DNA from: Treponema sp. OMZ 790
GTDB taxonomy: Bacteria > Spirochaetota > Spirochaetia > Treponematales > Treponemataceae
Length of the DNA: 64,000 bases
Direction: 5' to 3'
Assembly (NCBI RefSeq): GCF_024181285.1
Contig: NZ_CP051201.1
Location: forward strand, 2,480,001-2,544,000
Shown: piece by piece, positions 32,479 to 42,482 of the stretch
Layout: the number at the start of each line of letters is the position of its first letter
Numbering within the stretch: position 1 is the first letter of the stretch
The notes under the pieces: model-generated
Told to the model about the DNA's origin: nothing
What the model saw: only the letters and a program-made list of their open reading frames with translations
The model's database searches: none
Position numbers and translations under genes: made by a program

Positions 32479-34604
32479 ATGAATAGCAAAAATGATTATA
32501 TTACCCCAAAAAGGAAAAATACTTTTCAATTAAAAACAAGCTGCTGATAGTATTTGGGATATTGATCTTTGCAGTCGGTTTTACGCTTGCTTTTTTAGGA
32601 GCCAGAACTGCACGGGTTGAAGTAATGCGAAAGATAGAAGCGCATCTTAAAGATAAGGCTGAAGACACAGCAGAAATTATTGACGGACGTGTTACAGCCT
32701 TTTTTCGATTTTTGGAAGGTATGACCAGAATACCTATTTTAACCGATCCATTGTACAGCTTTGAGCAAAAAGCAGAATTGTTAAAAAAAGAAATCAAATT
32801 ACATAAAGAGCTTCTTACAATAAGCATTGCAGATTTACAAGGAAATTTATATACACACGGTAAAAAAACTATCAAGGTAAAACAACAAGCATGGTATCCG
32901 CAAACAATGAAAGGAAATACTTTTGTTTCGGAGCCTTTCACTTCATCTTTAGACGGTAAACTTATTATGGTCTTTGCCATGCCGATATATGACAGCCAAC
33001 AAACCATTGTCGGCGCTTTAAATGTTGCAGTACAGGGAACATGGCTTGCCGATCAAATAGATGATATTGTTGTAGGAAAAACGGGAGCCTGTACCATTTT
33101 AGGAATATCGGGAACGACAATAGCCGATCCTGATTACGAATTAGTCAATAATCTGTCAAATACAATTCAAGATGCAATAAATGATGAAACTTTAGCTTCT
33201 TGCGGTGCATTTGAAAAGGAAGCGATTGAAGCAGAGAACTCCGGTATCGGATATTATGAATATAAAGGTATAGAGAAAATAGGAGCATATACAAAAATCA
33301 AATCAACAAAATGGACCGTTTATATATTTGCCCCTATAAATGAATTTCTGGATGCAGTGTACCGCTTACGTATTAATATGGCAGCTATAGGTTTTAGTAC
33401 CTTGTTTGTAAGCCTTGCAATTGTCTTCTTTATTGTCAGCCGCATAATAAAGCCGATACAGATCGCTTCGGCAGCACTGAAAGATATAGCACAAGGAGAA
33501 GGCGATTTAACGGTACGTTTACCCGTAAAAGGTAATGATGAAGTAACACTATTATCCGATTATTTTAACCAAACGATAAAAAAAATCGGTGCATCCATAA
33601 AATCGGTAGAAGAAAACAGCGTAGAAATGACAAACATAGGGAGTGAACTTGCAAGTAACATGACTGAAACGGCAAGTGCTGTACACCAGATAAGCGCCAA
33701 CATTGATGGAGTAAAACAGCAAGCGATGAGTCAAGCAGCTAGCGTTACCGAAACAGCTTCCACAGTAGAAGAAATTATCCGCACCATAAAACAGCTGAAC
33801 GGCAGTATCGAAAATCAATCTGCAAGTGTTGCCCAATCTTCTGCTGCGGTCGAACAAATGGTCTCTAATATTTCATCCATTGCACAAACCCTCGATAAAA
33901 CAAACGAAGTTATCAAAACACTTGCACAAGCTACCGCTGACGGAAAAGAAACGGTTACAGGAGCAAACACAGTAACTCAAAAGATTGCAGAAGAATCCGG
34001 CGGATTGCTCGAAGCTTCAAATGTTATTCAGCATATTGCAAGCCAGACAAACTTACTTGCAATGAATGCGGCAATCGAAGCCGCCCACGCAGGAGAAGCA
34101 GGTAAAGGTTTTGCAGTCGTTGCCGACGAAATACGCAAACTCGCCGAAGAATCCAGTGCTCAAGGTAAAACTATTACAGCAACTCTTAAAGTGTTAAGCG
34201 GAGAAATCGATGCACTTTCGACTTCTGCCAAAACAGCTGAAGAAAAGTTCAATACGATTTTTGCCTTATCTGACCAAGTACGGGATATGAGCCGACGTCT
34301 TATGGAAGCAATGCACGAACAGGAAAACGGCAGCCGCGAAGTTCTAACGGCAATCCGCGATATCAACATGGCAACAAATGAGGTAAATGACGGCTCTGCA
34401 GAAATGCTGCGAGGCAGTGAAAATGTAGCGCAAGAAATGTACAAACTAGATGAACTGACTCGCGTCATCACTGACAGCATGAACGAAATGGCAAGCGGCG
34501 CAGTACAAATCAGTAACGCCGTTCAAGACGTCCATGAAATCAGCCAAAAAAATAAACAAAGCATTGAGAAGTTAACTGCTGAGGTGAAAAAGTTTAAAGT
34601 ATAG
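32479..34604 (+). CDS. Methyl-accepting chemotaxis protein (dCache), with a frameshift after codon 13
   Basis: From GAGGAGA and the ATG at 32479 the frame reads [13 protein letters not shown] and then leaves the receptor frame. From 32517 the receptor frame reads [20 protein letters not shown] (first TM helix) and stays open to 34604. The layout is TM1, a periplasmic dCache domain of about 240 residues, TM2 ([17 protein letters not shown]), HAMP ([20 protein letters not shown]) and a signalling domain whose hairpin tip contains [20 protein letters not shown]. Loss of one base in GGAAAAATAC explains the shift. Translation could otherwise begin at a TTG (32562) inside TM1, but without a ribosome site. 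It is probably a ligand-sensing receptor; the ligand is unknown. Confidence 0.85.
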
Positions 34605-34610
34605 GCAACA

Positions 34611-36050
34611 TCATTTTTCCTTACTCAACAAGTCCAACATATTATCGACTTTTAGTATGCCGCTGCTAACATTAATTAAAGTATAGCCGTCAGGATGTTC
34701 GATAATATCTCTCACTGCGAATTTACCGAGATTGCCGAACTTCATCTTAAGCTTTTCGCCGGTTTTGAAATTCCAAAACTGAGCAAGGTCATAGTTTTTG
34801 TCGGCAACTCCTATTACAGCGAGCCATTCGTCATTCAGTTTGCTGATATAGTTATATACTTTCGGATTCATTTTTTCCAATTCAAAAGTACGCACCAGCT
34901 TGCCTGTCGTGATATCAATTTCCTTAATAAATCCTCGATGAATATACACGAACTTATTTTTTTCGAAAGAAGCTGATCCGCAGTTGATAGGTTCGTCCAG
35001 CTCAAATAGAGGTTTAAGTTCAGGGGTTCTCTCTGTCTTTTCGGAAAGCGAACCGCTGCTTTTTTTCTCTTTATATTCAAGGGATAGGAAATATCCATTT
35101 GCAAAGACATATCGCTTTCCGTCGGACATTTCAATTAATTCCGGATAGAACTCATCGCGTGCGGGTTGTTCCTTTTTTGGAGTTTCCCAAAGTTTGCGGC
35201 ATTCTCTTCCGCCGTGAGCAGCATCTTGAATTATCCACGCCTTATTTTCATAAAGTATAACTACATCATCACCTATCCAAACAGGAACGGAAAGCTCATC
35301 TAAATAATCCTCGCACTTAACATCTTCCCAGCTATCCATATCGAAAGGATCAGCAGTTATTTTAATCGTTCCCCAATATTTCCCATTCCTATTTTCATCT
35401 ACACTGACATTTCTAAACCCGGCACAATATAGTTTATGCTCTGTGGAATAATCATAATAATGTATTCCGGCCGGCAGATACTTCAGTGCGATACTTTTCT
35501 CTTTAGGCGGGAAAGTCTGCAAATCTAAAAAAACATAGTTCCTGCCGATATATATAGCTTCAGCTATATTCTCTATATCTCTTATCCATTTGCCTTCTGC
35601 TACAGAAAATGGATAGGTAAAGGTCTTCACATCCTCCACGCGATAGAGTTCATAAGGCAAACGATTTGCAAGTTTTAGCAGCCGTGCAGGCTCGCCCCAT
35701 TTCTTCCGCGATTGTTTATACTGAGTCAACCTTATCTTTTTAGCTTTCGCATCTTTTTCAAATATCTCGCTCGTATCCTTGCGGCAAATATAAAGACAAA
35801 TACGGTCGCTGTCCTCATAGATTTCATACAAAACTAAATCGTAACGACTTAATTCCTGCCCTATAGCCGGAAGAAACTCTTCAGCATCTTCTACAGAATA
35901 GTTTTCTATCAGTTTAACAAAGTCTTGATTTTCAAATATACTTTTATAATCAGGAAAATGCATAGTTAATTGATAAACTGCTTCATCTATCTCTTCTTTC
36001 CAGTCAATAAAAGCACAATTATTTTCGATAAATGCTTCTGCATGTGTCAT
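34611..36050 (-). CDS. Hypothetical protein with beta-propeller-like C-terminal half
   Basis: 479 residues. The first 110 are helical and acidic. From about 130 there are repeated strand blocks with W/Y/G (YAVFLDLQTFPPKE-type; KFVYIHRGFIKEIDITTGKL; LNDEWLAVIGVADKNYDLAQ; GYTLINVSSGILKVDNMLDL), typical of a WD/PQQ-like propeller. No signal peptide. AAGGAG precedes the ATG. It may be an immunity-type protein, as are other propellers of this region, but no family is recognised. Confidence 0.65.
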   Translation of the reverse strand: MTHAEAFIENNCAFIDWKEEIDEAVYQLTMHFPDYKSIFENQDFVKLIENYSVEDAEEFLPAIGQELSRYDLVLYEIYEDSDRICLYICRKDTSEIFEKDAKAKKIRLTQYKQSRKKWGEPARLLKLANRLPYELYRVEDVKTFTYPFSVAEGKWIRDIENIAEAIYIGRNYVFLDLQTFPPKEKSIALKYLPAGIHYYDYSTEHKLYCAGFRNVSVDENRNGKYWGTIKITADPFDMDSWEDVKCEDYLDELSVPVWIGDDVVILYENKAWIIQDAAHGGRECRKLWETPKKEQPARDEFYPELIEMSDGKRYVFANGYFLSLEYKEKKSSGSLSEKTERTPELKPLFELDEPINCGSASFEKNKFVYIHRGFIKEIDITTGKLVRTFELEKMNPKVYNYISKLNDEWLAVIGVADKNYDLAQFWNFKTGEKLKMKFGNLGKFAVRDIIEHPDGYTLINVSSGILKVDNMLDLLSKEK

Positions 36051-36124
36051 TTATTTTCTCCTTTATTTATTTTTAAAATGTTCCTGCTTCATTATATACA
36101 CAAATAAAACCATTAGTCCATCTT

Positions 36125-37102
36125 TTATAAGTTAGCGCAAGTACACAAGGCAATTTCTTTCAAGCCTCTATCATAAAGTGAGGTAAGGCAAAATTCCCCA
36201 GAGATATTTTCCAGTTTGTGCTTGGACATACCTCTTGGAAATGCAATATCGGAATACTCACGTGTGCTGAGCGAAAAAACTTTTTGCTTACCTTTCCAAT
36301 CATCGGTTTTAAAAAGAGGAGTCATTATCACATATTGAGAATCAGTAAAGCATCCGTTGATGCCGCCTTTTTTACCGTCTTTTTTTAGGCAATCCGATTC
36401 GATAAGTTTTTCGATTACTTTTCCGTCTTCGGAAATTTTTGCAAGGGCATAATAATTCATTCCCCACTTATTAACCGATGTTTGGCTGTCGCCAGGAATA
36501 AAGGCATAGATTTCTTTATCAGATATTTTAATGCTGTCTATTTTGGGTGCATCGCCGCGGCTGTCATCTTGATGTGTAAATGCTTTTTTTTCTATTGTAG
36601 AAAAACATTTCCATTCGGCAGATTTTGCAGCAACATCAAATTCCAAAAGAGCAAAATATCTTGCATCCCCGCAATAAAATTCATTTTCAAAGCAAACGGG
36701 AATTGTCTCGCTGTCGGATATATTTTGAAAATACCTTTGTTGGGCTTTTTCCGGCACAATGCTTCCTCTTAGCTGTGATTTATTTTTTATCGGAATTATT
36801 TCAGGCAACGAATGAATGCCGGAGTAATACCGCAGCTCTTTTGCCGAAATGATAAGTCCGAAACTTGCACCATATCGAAAAAGCACAGGATAATCTCTGC
36901 TTGATGTTTGTTCATGTTCAATCGGAATCTTTTTTATTCCATCGGAAGAAAGCACAAGGAGGTAATATTTATCCCAATCGCTCTTCAGCCCTGTAGTTAG
37001 AATTACCGCAGTTCCGTCCGCCAACAAAACAGAGCCGTGTACAAACGAAAGCTCACTATCCAATTCCCATTTTTTCAATAAACTTAATTTTAGGTTATTC
37101 AT
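36125..37102 (-). CDS. Beta-propeller-like hypothetical protein
   Basis: 325 residues of strand-rich repeats (FVHGSVLLADGTAVILTTGL; RYFALLEFDVAAKSAEWKCF; KISDKEIYAFIPGDSQTSVN). No signal peptide, no family recognised. AAAAGGAG precedes the ATG. It lies upstream of the other propeller gene at 34611 with a 74-base gap and is probably co-transcribed with it. Confidence 0.65.
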   Translation of the reverse strand: MNNLKLSLLKKWELDSELSFVHGSVLLADGTAVILTTGLKSDWDKYYLLVLSSDGIKKIPIEHEQTSSRDYPVLFRYGASFGLIISAKELRYYSGIHSLPEIIPIKNKSQLRGSIVPEKAQQRYFQNISDSETIPVCFENEFYCGDARYFALLEFDVAAKSAEWKCFSTIEKKAFTHQDDSRGDAPKIDSIKISDKEIYAFIPGDSQTSVNKWGMNYYALAKISEDGKVIEKLIESDCLKKDGKKGGINGCFTDSQYVIMTPLFKTDDWKGKQKVFSLSTREYSDIAFPRGMSKHKLENISGEFCLTSLYDRGLKEIALCTCANL

Positions 37103-37131
37103 ATTTTTATCTCCTTTTAATTCGATTAATA

Positions 37132-37299
37132 TTATAACATAATTTGATTAACATAAAAACTATCTTTCGAAGATGGTTTCCCAGCCTGTAATTTTTCCGT
37201 AAGCTGAATAGGATTGGTTTTATCTCTAATTTTTAATTCTTGTGCGTTCATAATAAAATTATTAAGTATTATAAATATTAAAAAATACATCCTTTTCAT
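37132..37299 (-). pseudogene. Third, truncated copy of the tandem secreted-protein gene
   Basis: 55 codons. The first 22 (MKRMYFLIFIILNNFIMNAQ EL) are identical to the two copies to the right. Then it diverges but stays alignable (DKTNPIQLTEKL..., SSKDSFYVN) with the DKTVQLSDKL... of the full copies before it stops at 37132-37134. It is thus a divergent third paralogue with its body deleted, still carrying the signal peptide. Confidence 0.75.
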
Positions 37300-37362
37300 A
37301 ACATTAATTTAATAATTTGACCGAGACTTTTGCCTTTTATAATATCCTCCTTTGTATTATCG

Positions 37363-38277
37363 TTATTTTGGATTCCAATGGCTATATTCAGGTGCTAAAG
37401 CCTCTTCCGTATAGTCGCAAAATAGCCAGCCAAAACCCGGACGATTATTATTTAGATAATTACCGTATTTTATCAGTTTTATTTCGTTCGGGCTATCGGT
37501 AGTTTTATAAAAGATATAATAAATCCATTCTTTTATAGCATCATTTATATAACCTGCAGAATATATAAGTGCGTTCGGAGCAAGTAGATTATGCTCTTTA
37601 ACCAGGTTTTTAAACTCTTTAAAAAGAATAGTCTTCCTGTCCGTTTCGGGGACATCGCCTTTTATTTCTTTTATTCTTCGGTAAGGGTAAAAAATATTTT
37701 TTTCCGAATCTTTCTTTTCTTTTATTTTACTTACATTGTTTTCTTTTATGCGTAATAGTCCGAAGCCTTGTATTACACTCGGACGTGTTACATAATAACT
37801 TACATAGTGATATTCTCCTATTTCTTTTATATCGACATAATATGTATACAGTCCAAAATTCATTACACTGCCGCTTTCGATAGGGCATAATAAGTACCCG
37901 GTTTTTTCAAACTTAACGCCGTCTTTAAAATAGTATATCTCCAACATCGCCTTATAGTCTTTATATATAAACACATACAGATATTTACCCTCCATATAGG
38001 CATCTATCAGATTGGGCGTATGCATAAAGGTATCTTCTCCCAAATAAAGAGTTTCTGCTTTATCTAATAACTTAGTTTCCCGCTCTCCTTCTTTTTTTAG
38101 GCAAAGAGTCCAATATAAAGTATCATTTTTGACAACTTTTTCTTGATAAATAGATAATTTATCCGATAATTGTACGGTTTTATCCTTATGAAACTTCTCC
38201 ATAAGATAATCTAATTCTTGTGCGTTCATAATAAAATTATTAAGTATTATAAATATTAAAAAATACATCCTTTTCAT
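37363..38277 (-). CDS. Secreted protein, tandem copy 2 (possible periplasmic immunity protein)
   Basis: 304 residues with a signal peptide (residues 1-20, MKRMYFLIFIILNNFIMNAQ, probably cut after NAQ). The mature part is strand-rich (LYLGEDTFMHTPNLIDAYME; GKYLYVFIYKDYKAMLEIYY) with no recognised domain. It differs from the copy at 38341 by one residue (NNNRPG against NNDRPG). Both lie behind the DUF4280/transglutaminase gene on the same strand, the place where an immunity gene for a periplasm-acting effector would be. That role is inferred. Confidence 0.8.
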   Translation of the reverse strand: MKRMYFLIFIILNNFIMNAQELDYLMEKFHKDKTVQLSDKLSIYQEKVVKNDTLYWTLCLKKEGERETKLLDKAETLYLGEDTFMHTPNLIDAYMEGKYLYVFIYKDYKAMLEIYYFKDGVKFEKTGYLLCPIESGSVMNFGLYTYYVDIKEIGEYHYVSYYVTRPSVIQGFGLLRIKENNVSKIKEKKDSEKNIFYPYRRIKEIKGDVPETDRKTILFKEFKNLVKEHNLLAPNALIYSAGYINDAIKEWIYYIFYKTTDSPNEIKLIKYGNYLNNNRPGFGWLFCDYTEEALAPEYSHWNPK

Positions 38278-38340
38278 AACATTAATTTAATAATTTGACC
38301 GAGACTTTTGCCTTTTATAATATCCTCCTTTGTATTATCT

Positions 38341-39255
38341 TTATTTTGGGTTCCAATGGCTATATTCAGGTGCTAAAGCCTCTTCCGTATAGTCGCAAAA
38401 TAGCCAGCCAAAACCCGGACGATCATTATTTAGATAATTACCGTATTTTATCAGTTTTATTTCGTTCGGGCTATCGGTAGTTTTATAAAAGATATAATAA
38501 ATCCATTCTTTTATAGCATCATTTATATAACCTGCAGAATATATAAGTGCGTTCGGAGCAAGTAGATTATGCTCTTTAACCAGGTTTTTAAACTCTTTAA
38601 AAAGAATAGTCTTCCTGTCCGTTTCGGGGACATCGCCTTTTATTTCTTTTATTCTTCGGTAAGGGTAAAAAATATTTTTTTCCGAATCTTTCTTTTCTTT
38701 TATTTTACTTACATTGTTTTCTTTTATGCGTAATAGTCCGAAGCCTTGTATTACACTCGGACGTGTTACATAATAACTTACATAGTGATATTCTCCTATT
38801 TCTTTTATATCGACATAATATGTATACAGTCCAAAATTCATTACACTGCCGCTTTCGATAGGGCATAATAAGTACCCGGTTTTTTCAAACTTAACGCCGT
38901 CTTTAAAATAGTATATCTCCAACATCGCCTTATAGTCTTTATATATAAACACATACAGATATTTACCCTCCATATAGGCATCTATCAGATTGGGCGTATG
39001 CATAAAGGTATCTTCTCCCAAATAAAGAGTTTCTGCTTTATCTAATAACTTAGTTTCCCGCTCTCCTTCTTTTTTTAGGCAAAGAGTCCAATATAAAGTA
39101 TCATTTTTGACAACTTTTTCTTGATAAATAGATAATTTATCCGATAATTGTACGGTTTTATCCTTATGAAACTTCTCCATAAGATAATCTAATTCTTGTG
39201 CGTTCATAATAAAATTATTAAGTATTATAAATATTAAAAAATACATCCTTTTCAT
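38341..39255 (-). CDS. Secreted protein, tandem copy 1 (possible periplasmic immunity protein)
   Basis: 304 residues, signal peptide and body as in the copy at 37363, with Asp instead of Asn in the NDRPGFGW segment. It starts four bases after the stop of the DUF4280/transglutaminase gene, so the two are one transcript. The 978-base unit (gene plus 63-base spacer) is repeated almost perfectly, pointing to a very recent duplication or gene conversion. Confidence 0.8.
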   Translation of the reverse strand: MKRMYFLIFIILNNFIMNAQELDYLMEKFHKDKTVQLSDKLSIYQEKVVKNDTLYWTLCLKKEGERETKLLDKAETLYLGEDTFMHTPNLIDAYMEGKYLYVFIYKDYKAMLEIYYFKDGVKFEKTGYLLCPIESGSVMNFGLYTYYVDIKEIGEYHYVSYYVTRPSVIQGFGLLRIKENNVSKIKEKKDSEKNIFYPYRRIKEIKGDVPETDRKTILFKEFKNLVKEHNLLAPNALIYSAGYINDAIKEWIYYIFYKTTDSPNEIKLIKYGNYLNNDRPGFGWLFCDYTEEALAPEYSHWNPK

Positions 39256-39259
39256 AACA

Positions 39260-41083
39260 TTAATTTAATAATTCAGTGTGGTTACATAAAATAAAATTAT
39301 TTAAGTCTTTGAATATATAGCTTATAGGTGCTACATAGCCGTTATACTCTTTATTTATCATCATAGGAATTCTATAATTCTCTTTGCTGTCCAACCGCAT
39401 AAACATATCGTTCAGGTTATCTTCTAAATAATGCTTTAAGGTACTTTCTTCTTCCCTATACTTTTTACCATAAGAGGGATCTAAAAAGAATTTCCCCTTA
39501 AAATATACCCAAACATGGTCACCGAATGTAGGCTGCGTCTGTTTATTACCTTGTCCTTCACTATCGCCTTGGGTAATATATTTATGCGGTTCCGTTTTGT
39601 CCAAAGTAAACCTTGCATCCTTTACGGAAAACTCATAAGACTTCTCTGAACTGACATAATTCAGTTTATAGGTCGAAAAAAAATTCGTTTGGATAGCACA
39701 TCTATCTCTATCTTCATCTACATCAATACCCTGAGTTAAAAGTAAGTGTAAGAAAAAGTCCGTCCACTCTCCGCAGCGGGCTTCACCGTATTGCAGCAGA
39801 TAACGGACAGAGCGTAAAGCCCTAAAAGCGGTGTCGCCTCCTACAGCACTCCTGCCCCTCCAGTAGCCTAAGCCCTCTTTACTCCAATCGATATTTAAAT
39901 ATTCCGTACCTTCGCGGGCTCGGGTAACCCTTTTACTCTCAAAGGGTACGAAGATACTACGTACAACGGTTTCTTCATCTTTGGGCAACAGCTTATCGGT
40001 AGGGGCATTTGTACAGCCAAGCCATAGTAAACTCTCATGTATAAGTTTATCTTCTTTATCAGAACTTGATAGTGCTAAAGTTTTGTCATAAAAACTATCA
40101 TACAAGGGTTCCCTCCATGTAATATAAAGCCTGTTGCGGGTAGTACCTGCTTTAAGCCACGTCCGTCCATCTTCGGAGTATTCAAAAAGAAGTTCAAACT
40201 TGCCGATACACGCTATCCTGTCCTCAAATGGCCAGTTGGTGCTGCGTATAACAGCCTCGTAGCTATCGCTGCCTTTCTTTTCTACCGAAACGGTCTCAAA
40301 CTCGTATTTATCCCTGCCCGCTGTCTTGTGCCTTACTCGGATTTGAGGCATACGCTCAAGTTTCTTATCGCTTACCGTCCGTAATACTGCTTTAAGTATA
40401 ACAGGTTCTATCCCCGAAAAGGTAACAGGCAGCGGGTCGGGCTTAAACTTAACGGCGTCCGACGGATTAGTACGTTTGTTAAGCCAGTGGTAATACTCGC
40501 CTCCGTCTTCCAAAATATACGTTTTGATATAATCGCTTTCGGCTTGCTCTTTGCTTTCTATCACATTGCCCTCCTTATCCTTTTTCTCCCAAATAAGTCC
40601 GTAATCGTCGCTGCAAATATCGTACGCCGTGCCGAAAGATACACACGATATTTGAAGTTTTGCATTCTCCTCGCAAGCATCGCCATGCTCAGACTTAGCA
40701 CGTTCTGCTCCGTTGGTTACTTTGTTTGCCTTTATTTGTCCCGACTGGACAAACGAAATAACACCTCCCAAACCGCATGGTATAACAGACTGTTCCGTCA
40801 GGGCATTAGCTCCTTCTATTTCTATATCTTTTTTGTAGTTTTGCCAAGCAGTCAGTTTGATACACCCTTTGCAAGGTTTTTGCGTTACCGAACAAACCCC
40901 AAAATCGAACCAGTTAACTATGGGGTCGATGTCCCGCACGGTGCAGCCCGATTTGCCGCCTATCCGTATTTTCTTGGGTGTAGTCGTAATACGGCACGGC
41001 AAAGAACCCACGGTACATTGCATCCAAGCTCCATCGGTAACATAATCCTTAACGGCATTTTTACCGAAAATAACAGTACTCAT
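39260..41083 (-). CDS. DUF4280 (PAAR-like) protein with C-terminal transglutaminase-like domain, putative effector
   Basis: 607 residues. Residues 1-115 match DUF4280: DGAWMQCTVGSLPCRITTTP, then DIDPIVNWFDFGVCSVTQKP, and IPCGLGGVISF, with the family's conserved cysteines (23, 30, 64, 103). DUF4280 proteins are PAAR-like spike tips of contractile injection or type VI-type systems. The C-terminal region has a Cys-His-Asp set like transglutaminase/cysteine-peptidase folds: Cys437 in ARCGEW, His523 in FGDHVWVYFKGKFFLDPSYG, Asp535. No signal peptide, as expected for a spike-loaded effector. The middle (about 220-320) is a beta-rich linker. The two secreted proteins follow directly. Confidence 0.8.
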   Translation of the reverse strand: MSTVIFGKNAVKDYVTDGAWMQCTVGSLPCRITTTPKKIRIGGKSGCTVRDIDPIVNWFDFGVCSVTQKPCKGCIKLTAWQNYKKDIEIEGANALTEQSVIPCGLGGVISFVQSGQIKANKVTNGAERAKSEHGDACEENAKLQISCVSFGTAYDICSDDYGLIWEKKDKEGNVIESKEQAESDYIKTYILEDGGEYYHWLNKRTNPSDAVKFKPDPLPVTFSGIEPVILKAVLRTVSDKKLERMPQIRVRHKTAGRDKYEFETVSVEKKGSDSYEAVIRSTNWPFEDRIACIGKFELLFEYSEDGRTWLKAGTTRNRLYITWREPLYDSFYDKTLALSSSDKEDKLIHESLLWLGCTNAPTDKLLPKDEETVVRSIFVPFESKRVTRAREGTEYLNIDWSKEGLGYWRGRSAVGGDTAFRALRSVRYLLQYGEARCGEWTDFFLHLLLTQGIDVDEDRDRCAIQTNFFSTYKLNYVSSEKSYEFSVKDARFTLDKTEPHKYITQGDSEGQGNKQTQPTFGDHVWVYFKGKFFLDPSYGKKYREEESTLKHYLEDNLNDMFMRLDSKENYRIPMMINKEYNGYVAPISYIFKDLNNFILCNHTELLN

Positions 41084-41423
41084 AATGATATTCAGTTTTT
41101 ATTCATAATATCGCAAAGTTAAGAAAATTTTAGCAACAAAAATTAAAAACTGTTAATTCAATATCAAATACTGTATTTTCTTTATAAAAATATAATTAGT
41201 GAATTTTAACTATAGCAAGGGAAAGGTATAATTGTCAAGGAATGGGTTTGTACTTTCCGTACGTACCGGATAACCTTGAATTCTGCCATCTATTGTAATC
41301 AGGAATTAATCTTTTCTTTTATTATTGGGTAAACATGTAAGGTCATTTTAATTCATAAGTCATAATGAAGAATTTGTTTAATTCTTAATCCCTCATTAAG
41401 AATTCATAATTATTTATGTGCCT
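41084..41423. other. 340-base non-coding gap with small inverted repeat
   Basis: AT-rich spacer between the effector and the gene upstream of it. It holds AATTCTTAAT/ATTAAGAATT (41380-41404, loop CCCTC), which could fold as a weak hairpin after the gene at 41424. No ORF or RNA gene is seen. Confidence 0.5.
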
Positions 41424-42401
41424 TTAACTTCCCATCAACCCTTCTAAGTCGAACCATTCTTCCGTTACTTTAAGATCAGCAGGAAGCTGTCTGTTATTGG
41501 ATTCTTCGATGAGATGTTCCAAGTTATCGAAATGATTTGCAAGCTCTTCAAAACAGGATATGTATTTGGCACTGCCCAATTGAATTTTCGTTTCGTCTAA
41601 CTTGAGTTTTCCGATTACATCGAATTTATCAACAAAGTTTTTTAGCTCCTTGTGCGGAATATCTATAATGTTCAATAAGATTTGAGGTGCAGCTTCGTTT
41701 TCCGTTTTATCCTGAAAAATTTTCTGCATATTATTCATCATATCGGCAAAGCCTTCCAACTTATTGGTGACTTCCGCAGAGAACATACCTGCCAGCATAT
41801 CGGCGATATTATTGCCCGACAGAGGTTTATATCCCAAAACTTTAGTTTTATTTACCTGTGCGATTGCAGGAGGCTCGCTGCCCCTGTAATTAGTAACAAG
41901 GAAACGGTAGCTGCACATATCGCGGTAACGGAAGATATCGGCAAGCACTATTGCATAATGAGCCTTGCCTGAAGATTGAAATGTAAGCACATCATTCACT
42001 TCAAAAAGAAATTCGGTTATCTTCTTATATTTTTTACGCTTGCGTATTTTAGGATTGGGCGAATTGATTTTTGCCCACAGTTTGTCAAGTTCTTTTTGCC
42101 GAGCCTTACCTGCCTTAGCTCCGCATTCTTCCGTCCATGATTTTACGCAGGCGCCTTTATCCATTACGCGTTTAACCTCTGCAATAATATCATCGCTAAT
42201 AAAGCCCATCTCCCAAAATGCCAAAGCGTATGCAGTTACCATAACTTCATAATCGAAGTCATCCGCATACCCTTCCGGCGGGAAAGGCACTTGCTCTCTT
42301 ATACTTTCTGCTGTTCCGCCGCTGTCGTACAAATCCATTATTCCGTTATACGTGTCAAAAGCGATATCTCCATCAATAATCTTTACTCCGTCTGTTGCCA
42401 T
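41424..42401 (-). CDS. Hypothetical protein upstream of the DUF4280 effector
   Basis: 325 residues, soluble, helical at both ends with a strand-rich core (FLFEVNDVLTFQSSGKAHYA then IVLADIFRYRDMCSYRFLVT). No family recognised. AAAGGAG precedes the ATG. Same strand as the effector but 340 bases away. It might be a cytoplasmic immunity protein, a chaperone/adaptor for the effector, or unrelated. Confidence 0.65.
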   Translation of the reverse strand: MATDGVKIIDGDIAFDTYNGIMDLYDSGGTAESIREQVPFPPEGYADDFDYEVMVTAYALAFWEMGFISDDIIAEVKRVMDKGACVKSWTEECGAKAGKARQKELDKLWAKINSPNPKIRKRKKYKKITEFLFEVNDVLTFQSSGKAHYAIVLADIFRYRDMCSYRFLVTNYRGSEPPAIAQVNKTKVLGYKPLSGNNIADMLAGMFSAEVTNKLEGFADMMNNMQKIFQDKTENEAAPQILLNIIDIPHKELKNFVDKFDVIGKLKLDETKIQLGSAKYISCFEELANHFDNLEHLIEESNNRQLPADLKVTEEWFDLEGLMGS

Positions 42402-42482
42402 TGTGTTTTTCTCCTTTTATTTTAATACACAATCAATTCAACCATTTTAAATAATGCAATAAATTAAAATTTATAGTCCGCA

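Larger units (their letters stand above)
37238..39255 (-). repeat. 978-base tandem repeat (two full units and a partial third)
   Basis: Positions 37363-38340 and 38341-39255 plus spacer match base for base except for a handful of changes near the 3' end (for example GTTATTTTGGATTCC against TTTATTTTGGGTTCC, and ATTATTATTT against ATCATTATTT). A further partial unit covers the spacer and first 22 codons down to about 37238. Confidence 0.9.

Noticed and set aside
40487..41122. Long plus-strand open frame (211 codons) opposite the DUF4280 gene
   Set aside because: It is antisense to a well-supported gene, begins without a ribosome site, and its translation has no recognisable domain.
41084..41423. 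Small RNA or MITE in the gap upstream of the DUF4280 gene
   Set aside because: Only a weak AT-rich inverted repeat is visible, with no promoter/terminator pair or target-site duplication.
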